Origin: Microbacteriaceae bacterium
GTDB lineage: Bacteria; Actinomycetota; Actinomycetes; Actinomycetales; Microbacteriaceae
Length of the DNA: 37,915 bases
Direction of reading: 5' to 3'
Assembly: GCA_003852775.1 (NCBI GenBank)
Contig: RDDZ01000125.1
Location: 1 to 37,915 of the forward strand
A model generated the notes under the pieces. It searched no databases. It was not told the DNA's origin and saw nothing but the letters and a program-made list of their open reading frames with translations. The position numbers and the translations under genes were made by a program. Shown piece by piece: positions 31,537-37,915 of the stretch (position 1 is its first letter; the number at the start of each line of letters is the position of its first letter).

Positions 31537-32391
31537 TCAGGGAGCCGGCGGCTGGTCGCCACCCTCGCGCTTGCGCAGGTAGCGCTCGAACTCCTCCGCG
31601 ATGGCCTCGCCCGAGGCCTCGGGGGAGTCGACCGTGTCGCGCGCCTGCTCGAGCTGCTCGATGTAGGCGGTCATGTCGTCGTCGTCGCTCGCGAGCTCGT
31701 CGATGCCGCGCTCCCATGCCTCCGCGTCCTCCACGAGCGTCCCGCGCGCGATCGGCACCTCGAGGAACTCCTCGAGCCGCTCGACGAGCGCGAGCGTCGC
31801 CTTGGGCGAGGGGGCGTTGTGCACGTAGTGCGGCACCGAGGCCCAGATCGAGACGGTCGGGATGCCGGCGCGCTCGGCCGCGTCTGCGAGCACCGAGATG
31901 ATGCCGACGGGCCCCTCGTAGGTGGAGCGCTCGAGCCCGAAACGCTCGCGGACCGACGCGTTCTCGCTCGACGCGAAGATCGCGATCGGGCGCGTGTGCG
32001 GCACGTCGGCGAGCATCGCCCCGAGGAACACGATGCGCTCGACGCCCGCGACCGAGATCGCGTCGAGCACCTCCTCCGCGAAGGTCTTCCACCCGCGCGA
32101 CGGCTCCGTGCCGAGCAGCACGTGCACGCCCTCGCCGCGGTCGACGGGGCCCGAGAGCACGACGCTCGGCCACGCGATGACACGGTCGCCGTTCGCGTCG
32201 AAGGTCGTGACGGGGCGGTTGAACTGGTAGTCGAAGTAGTCCTCCGGCTCGACCTCGACGAGCGGCACGAGGCCGAGCTGGTCGCGCAGCGACCGCACGG
32301 CCGTCGAAGCCGCCTCGCCCGCGTCGTTCCAGCCCTCGAAGGCCACGACGAGCGTCGACCCGCCGTGTCCCCAGTCGTCCTCTGCCTGCAC
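31537..32391 (-). CDS. PAC2 family protein
   Basis: 284 residues from GTG 32391 (MQAEDDWGHGGSTLVVAFEGWNDAG). The PAC2 (proteasome assembly chaperone-like) fold is marked by AFEGWNDAGEAAS, HVLLGTEPSRGWKTF, GAMLADVPHTRP and ASVPHYVHNAPSPKA. An acidic C-terminal region contains DELASDDDDMTAYIEQLE. Actinobacterial PAC2 proteins often lie near proteasome genes, though their role is unproven, and no proteasome gene is in the window. A GGAG precedes the GTG, and TACCCT (32433-32428) could be its -10, giving a leader of about 30 nt. It is divergent from the HAD gene. Confidence 0.88.
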   Translation of the reverse strand: MQAEDDWGHGGSTLVVAFEGWNDAGEAASTAVRSLRDQLGLVPLVEVEPEDYFDYQFNRPVTTFDANGDRVIAWPSVVLSGPVDRGEGVHVLLGTEPSRGWKTFAEEVLDAISVAGVERIVFLGAMLADVPHTRPIAIFASSENASVRERFGLERSTYEGPVGIISVLADAAERAGIPTVSIWASVPHYVHNAPSPKATLALVERLEEFLEVPIARGTLVEDAEAWERGIDELASDDDDMTAYIEQLEQARDTVDSPEASGEAIAEEFERYLRKREGGDQPPAP

Positions 32392-32434
32392 CGCTCCGCC
32401 TCTCCGCCCGCCCCGGGCGTCCGTCTCAGGGTAG

Positions 32435-34183
<1,749 letters not shown>

Positions 34184-34240
34184 ACTCGTTCTCGCCTCTG
34201 GGCACCCCTCCTTCCGCCGCCTGTCAGGAAAGTAGGCATC

Positions 34241-35230
34241 GTGCGCCGTACCACCGCGCTTGTCAGCTCCGTCGCCGTCGTGGCGGTGCTCTCCGCCGCG
34301 CTCACCGGATGCGCTGCCTCGCCCGATGACGTCACCGCGTGCGAGGTCGCCCTCCCGTCGGGCAACGCGTCGTCGCTCGTGACGGCGCGCGGCGAGGTCG
34401 GATCGGCCCCGCGCGTCACCATCCCCGCGCCCCTCGTCTCGACGAGCGCGCAGCGCACCGTGCTCGAGGAGGGCGAGGGTCTCGTCGCACGCGTGGGCAT
34501 GACGGTCGACTTCGACGCCGCCATCTACGACGGCGAGACGGGCGACCTGCTCATGGAAACCGAGTACGACGGCGCGCAGGGCGTGCGCCTCCGCGCCGGT
34601 CTCATGACCTCCTCGGCGCAGGAGGAGCCGGGCGCGCTCCCGCAGGCGCTCGTGTGCGCCCAGCCCGGCCAGCGCTTCGTGCTCACGACGACCGCCGAGG
34701 ACTCGGGCCTCAACTTCGCGAACACCGGCGTGCCCGCGGACCACACGGTCGTGCTCGTCGTCGACGTGCAGGACGTGTTCCTCGGCAAGGCCGACGGCGT
34801 CAACCAGCTCCCGCAGGACGGCCTCCCCGTCGTCGTGACCGCGCCCGACGGCACGGTCGGCGTCACGGTGCCCTCGGGCATCGAGGCCCCGACCTCGTTC
34901 CGCGAGGCCGCGATCAAGCTCGGCTCGGGCCCGAAGCTCGCCAAGGGCGACCTCGTCGTGCTGCAGCTCGCGAGCTGGAGCTGGCCCACCGGCCCGAACG
35001 CGAAGCTCAGCGAGAAGTCGTCGACGTGGGACATCGGCCGCACCCCGGACACCATCGAGCTCACCGACGAGGGCGACATGGCGCTGCCCGCCGATCTGGT
35101 CGACGCGCTCGTCGGTCTGCCCGTCGGCTCCCAGCTGCTCACGGTCGTCGCGCCCGCCGAGGGGTCGAACGACGCCACCGTGTTCGTGATCGACATCCTC
35201 GGCATCCAGTCCGCCCCTCTCGCGAAGTAG
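34241..35230 (+). CDS. FKBP-like peptidyl-prolyl isomerase lipoprotein
   Basis: 329 residues. A signal peptide ends in the lipobox ALTGC with Cys24 lipidated, so it is anchored outside the membrane. Residues about 75-180 resemble an FKBP domain (VLEEGEGLVARVGMTVDFDAAIYDGE). Residues 200-320 look like a second, more divergent copy (KLGSGPKLAKGDLVVLQL, LVDALVGLPVGSQLLTVV). Many active-site aromatic residues are not obvious, so isomerase activity is uncertain; chaperone function is likely. GTG 34241 has AGGAAAG 8 nt upstream. The gene ends in TAG in the same frame as pafB, directly before it. Confidence 0.85.
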   Translation: MRRTTALVSSVAVVAVLSAALTGCAASPDDVTACEVALPSGNASSLVTARGEVGSAPRVTIPAPLVSTSAQRTVLEEGEGLVARVGMTVDFDAAIYDGETGDLLMETEYDGAQGVRLRAGLMTSSAQEEPGALPQALVCAQPGQRFVLTTTAEDSGLNFANTGVPADHTVVLVVDVQDVFLGKADGVNQLPQDGLPVVVTAPDGTVGVTVPSGIEAPTSFREAAIKLGSGPKLAKGDLVVLQLASWSWPTGPNAKLSEKSSTWDIGRTPDTIELTDEGDMALPADLVDALVGLPVGSQLLTVVAPAEGSNDATVFVIDILGIQSAPLAK

Positions 35231-35236
35231 GCCCCC

Positions 35237-36229
35237 ACGAGCGCGAACCACGCCCCCGCGCCGGTTCCCGTCGAGGATCGGCTGTTCAGCCTCGTCCTCG
35301 CGCTGCTCGCGACGGAGTCCGGGCTCACCAAGACCGAGATCCTCTCGAGCGTGCGCGGCTACGCGCAGCGGTACGTGCCGGGCGGCGACAACGCGAACCT
35401 CGAGCGCCAGTTCGAGCGCGACAAGGACGACATCCGCGAGCTCGGCGTGCCGCTCGAGACGATCGAGCCGCTCGGCGAGCCGGGCGACAACCACAACCTG
35501 CGCTACCGCATCCCGAAGGGCGCCTACGAGCTGCCCGACGACGTGCGCTTCGACTCGGACGAGATCGCGCTGCTCGGCCTCGCCGCGATGGCGTGGCGCG
35601 AGGGCTCGCTCAACGCCGAGTCGCGCCGCGCGCTCGTCAAGCTGCGCGCGCTCGGCATCTCCGCCGACGAGCCCGTGCTCGGCTACGCGCCGCGCCTGCG
35701 CCTGCGCGACGCCGCCTTCGAGCCGCTCACGCAGGCGATCGACCGCCACCAGATCGTGCGCTTCGACTACCTCAAGCCGGGGGAGGAGCGCGCCCGCACG
35801 CGCGAGGTCATCCCGCTGGCGCTCGTGCAGTACGACGGACGCTGGCACCTCTCGGCCGAGGACCTCGCGACGGGGGAGGGCAAGACGTTCCTGCTGCGTC
35901 GCATCGTCGGCAAGGTGACGGTCGGCAAGGCCGCCCCCGAGCGTCCCGGCGACCACACGGCCCGCGCCCTCGCCGAGCTCGACGAGGTGTGGCAGCGCGG
36001 CGTCGCCGACATCGAGGTGCGCGCGGGCTCGGATGCCGCCCTGCGCCTCGCGCACCGCCGCGGCACCGAGGAGGTCGCCCCCGGCATCCTGCGCGTGCAC
36101 TACGTCGACCTCGCGATCCTCGCCGACGAGCTCGCGGGCTTCGGGCCCGAGGTGCTCGTCGTCTCCCCGTCCCAGCTGCGCGCGGCCGTGATCGAACGCC
36201 TCGAGAGGACGGTGGCCGACCATGGCTGA
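35237..36229 (+). CDS. pafB: DNA-damage response regulator PafB (start codon not canonical)
   Basis: WYL-domain transcription factor. The open frame begins right after the in-frame FKBP TAG at 35228-35230 and reads TSANHAPAPVPVEDRLFSLV, the start of the winged-helix domain, continuing LTKTEILSSVRGYAQRY. No ATG, GTG or TTG occurs before GTG 35351, which would cut off the DNA-binding helix. Taking the ACG at 35237 gives 330 residues, close to the 332 I recall for mycobacterial PafB. The WYL domain spans about 155-235 (IVRFDYLKPGEERARTRE). With PafC it activates most LexA-independent damage genes in mycobacteria. It overlaps pafC by 8 nt. Gene certain, start not. Confidence 0.85.
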   Translation, partial: TSANHAPAPVPVEDRLFSLVLALLATESGLTKTEILSSVRGYAQRYVPGGDNANLERQFERDKDDIRELGVPLETIEPLGEPGDNHNLRYRIPKGAYELPDDVRFDSDEIALLGLAAMAWREGSLNAESRRALVKLRALGISADEPVLGYAPRLRLRDAAFEPLTQAIDRHQIVRFDYLKPGEERARTREVIPLALVQYDGRWHLSAEDLATGEGKTFLLRRIVGKVTVGKAAPERPGDHTARALAELDEVWQRGVADIEVRAGSDAALRLAHRRGTEEVAPGILRVHYVDLAILADELAGFGPEVLVVSPSQLRAAVIERLERTVADHG

Positions 36230-37217
36230 CAAGCGCCACCGCGTGCCGGCGCGCGCCGTCCCGCCGACGGGCTCGCGCGACAAGCTCGCGTTCCTGCTCG
36301 CGCTCGTGCCGTGGCTGCTCGAGCACGACCGCGTGACCGTGCAGGAGGCCGCCGCCCACTTCGGGGTGAGCGAGGACGACATCCGCAGCTCCGTCTCGCT
36401 CGTCGCGATGAGCGGCGTGCCCGGCTCGACGGCCACCTACCAGCACGAGGACCTCTTCGACATCGACTGGGACGCCTTCGAGCAGGACGAGATCGCGATC
36501 ACCCAGCACGTCGCGATCGACGACGCCCCGCGCCTCTCGGCGCGCGAGGCCGCGGCCCTCATCGCGGGCCTGCAGTACCTCCAGTCGCTCCCCGAGAACG
36601 CCGACCGCGTCGCGATCCGCAACCTCGTCGAGAAGCTCTCGCGCGGCGCATCGAGCACCCCGAGCCAGCTCGCCGTCGCGGGCGACCCCGACAGCGAGGT
36701 GCTGGGCCTCGTGCGACGGGCCGTCGCCGAGGGGCGGCGCGTGCGCTTCGCCTACCTCAACTCGCGCGGCGAGCGGGAGGACCGCGACGTCGACCCGCTG
36801 CGCGTCGAGTCGATCGACTCCGACTGGTACCTGCGCGGCTGGTGCCACCTGCGGCAGGCGCTGCGCACGTTCCGCTTCGACCGGATGAGCGACATGATCG
36901 TCACCGAGCTGCCGATCGAGCACGACGCCGCCGAGGTGCGCCTGCCCGACACCCTCTTCGAGCCCTCCGCCGAGGACCTCGAGGTCACGATCGAGGCCGC
37001 GCCCGAGGTCATCGGCCTGCTCGCGGACTACATCCCGGACGGCGCGCTCACGAGCGAGGTGGGCGACCGCATCCGCACGACCCTGCGGGTGTCGCACTAC
37101 CACGGCCTCAAGCGGCTCATCGCGGGGATGCCCGGCACGGTGCGCGTCGTCGCGCCCGACCAGGCCCGTCGGGCCGTCGCGGAGTGGGCCGCGGCCGGAC
37201 TGGCCCGCTACGCGTAG
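36222..37217 (+). CDS. pafC: DNA-damage response regulator PafC
   Basis: 331 residues. An N-terminal winged-helix (DKLAFLLALVPWLLEHDRVTVQEAAAHFGVSEDDIRSS) is followed by a WYL domain with VRFAYLNSRGERE and SDWYLRGWCHLRQALRTFRFDR, and the C-terminal WCX region. Works with PafB as a heterodimer or fused pair to let RNA polymerase use damage-inducible promoters; the proposed signal is single-stranded DNA bound by the WYL domain. ATG 36222 overlaps the pafB end by 8 nt. It is followed by tatA, as in mycobacteria. Confidence 0.94.
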   Translation: MADKRHRVPARAVPPTGSRDKLAFLLALVPWLLEHDRVTVQEAAAHFGVSEDDIRSSVSLVAMSGVPGSTATYQHEDLFDIDWDAFEQDEIAITQHVAIDDAPRLSAREAAALIAGLQYLQSLPENADRVAIRNLVEKLSRGASSTPSQLAVAGDPDSEVLGLVRRAVAEGRRVRFAYLNSRGEREDRDVDPLRVESIDSDWYLRGWCHLRQALRTFRFDRMSDMIVTELPIEHDAAEVRLPDTLFEPSAEDLEVTIEAAPEVIGLLADYIPDGALTSEVGDRIRTTLRVSHYHGLKRLIAGMPGTVRVVAPDQARRAVAEWAAAGLARYA

Positions 37218-37220
37218 ACT
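37215..37220 (+). promoter_or_regulatory. -10 hexamer overlapping the pafC stop codon
   Basis: TAGACT starts with the pafC TAG. It gives tatA its own promoter and a leader of about 27 nt with GAGGA before the ATG. Confidence 0.55.
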
Positions 37221-37253
37221 TTCCCCAACCCGCCTATCGACGAGGACGTTCCC

Positions 37254-37493
37254 ATGTACACGCTTCCCCTGTTCGTCAACCAGTGGCAGACCTGGCTGAT
37301 CATCCTCGTCGTCGTCCTCGTGCTGTTCGGCGCGACCCGTCTCCCGGCGCTCTCGAAGAGCCTCGGCCAGTCGGTCAAGATCTTCCGCAACGAGATGAAG
37401 ACGGACGACGACGCCAAGGCCGCCGGAACGGCGGACGGCGAGGCCTCCGGGCCGGCGAAGCCGGTCGACGGCTCCACGTCCGACAAGTCCTAG
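37254..37493 (+). CDS. tatA: Sec-independent translocase subunit TatA
   Basis: 79 residues: a short N terminus, one membrane helix (WLIILVVVLVLFGATRLPAL), the FGATRLP hinge, an amphipathic helix SKSLGQSVKIFRNEMK and a polar, Ala/Gly/Asp-rich tail. TatA oligomers form the pore for folded twin-arginine substrates. GAGGA lies 7 nt before the ATG. tatC follows after 4 bp. The promoter TAGACT overlaps the pafC stop codon. Confidence 0.95.
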   Translation: MYTLPLFVNQWQTWLIILVVVLVLFGATRLPALSKSLGQSVKIFRNEMKTDDDAKAAGTADGEASGPAKPVDGSTSDKS

Positions 37494-37497
37494 GCGC

Positions 37498-37915
37498 GTG
37501 GCCGGAACGACCCGGACGCATCCCCGCAAGAGCAACCCCGAGCGGCGGATGTCGCTCGCCGAGCACCTCATCGAGCTGCGCAAGCGGCTGACGCGCGGCG
37601 CGATCGGCGTGCTCGTCGGCACGATCGTCGGCTGGATGATCTACGACCTCGGCTGGTTCGGGGAGCTGCTCGACCCCGTCGTGCCGGGCGCACACGACGC
37701 CCTCGCCGGGACGGGCACGTGGGCTGCGATCTCCGGGCCGGTGTTCCACATCGCCGACGAGCTCGGGCTCGACCCCGACAAGATCACGCTCAACTTCTCG
37801 AGCCTCACGGGTGCCCTCGACATCCAGTTCCAGGTGTCGCTCGTCGTCGGCATCATCCTCTCGAGCCCCATCTGGCTGTACCAGATCTTCGCCTTCTTCG
37901 TGCCGGGCCTCACGA
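37498..37915 (+). CDS. tatC: Sec-independent translocase subunit TatC (5' part)
   Basis: The gene runs off the window; about 139 codons are visible. From GTG 37498 it reads a basic stretch, then the family opening RMSLAEHLIELRKRL, a first membrane helix, the periplasmic loop and a second helix with LSSPIWLYQIFAFFVPGL, all typical of TatC, which binds twin-arginine signals. ATG 37552 (MSLAEHL) is an alternative start. It is four bases from the tatA stop and surely cotranscribed. Confidence 0.93.
   Translation, partial: MAGTTRTHPRKSNPERRMSLAEHLIELRKRLTRGAIGVLVGTIVGWMIYDLGWFGELLDPVVPGAHDALAGTGTWAAISGPVFHIADELGLDPDKITLNFSSLTGALDIQFQVSLVVGIILSSPIWLYQIFAFFVPGLT

Overview
The window is about 38 kb of very GC-rich, gene-dense DNA with strong C/G bias at third codon positions. 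Gene content and order point to an actinobacterium, most probably Microbacteriaceae: DUF3099 / small Cys protein / SURF1 beside fabG; divergent glgC and glgA (glgM); pafB-pafC-tatA-tatC; an imuA-imuB-dnaE2 mutasome; and type B bL31. The family is inferred from gene content without a database search. I see no phage, insertion sequence, CRISPR array or toxin-antitoxin pair.

Layout. 1-440 is a perfect-to-near-perfect 70-bp tandem repeat array, the only stretch over 300 bp without a gene. 448-1723 (minus) is a translationally coupled operon of a DUF3099 membrane protein, a 77-aa Cys/His protein and SURF1. Then come fabG (+), glgC-serB (minus) and glgA/glgM (+), a lone ABC ATPase, bL31, a DnaQ-type exonuclease fused to a Nudix domain (minus) and treS (minus). 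10241-12255 holds an alpha/beta hydrolase and a GT4 glycosyltransferase (+). 12245-14254 holds a sirtuin / histidine phosphatase / YbaK operon (minus). 14326-16428 holds a SpoU methyltransferase and a D,D-carboxypeptidase (+). An SGNH hydrolase (minus), a GlsB-like membrane protein, dinB, an SF2 helicase and an aspartate-type aminotransferase (+) follow. 22151-28174 (minus) is the damage-tolerance cassette imuA, a DUF1905 gene, imuB and dnaE2, with two perfect LexA boxes. A CSD-DUF1294 protein and tRNA-Leu(GAG) come next (minus), then an M20 peptidase and uppP (+), PAC2 (minus), and HAD phosphatase, trmI, an FKBP lipoprotein, pafB, pafC, tatA and the start of tatC (+).

How the genes work together. 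Three themes stand out. (i) Storage carbohydrate: GlgC makes ADP-glucose for GlgA/GlgM, and TreS interconverts maltose and trehalose. (ii) DNA-damage response: ImuA/ImuB/DnaE2 under LexA boxes, plus DinB, a helicase and the PafBC activator. (iii) A former proteasome neighbourhood: uppP, PAC2, trmI, FKBP, pafBC and tat are present, but pup, dop, mpa, prcBA and pafA are absent from their usual place.

Signals beyond gene content. About twenty genes have a TANNNT-like -10 hexamer ending only 5-9 nt before the start codon, implying widespread leaderless transcription. In three places the first bases of such a hexamer are the stop codon of the gene before. Two genes (pafB and the DUF3099 gene) seem to lack a canonical start codon for their full-length product. 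All of this was read by eye; no alignment or search was run.
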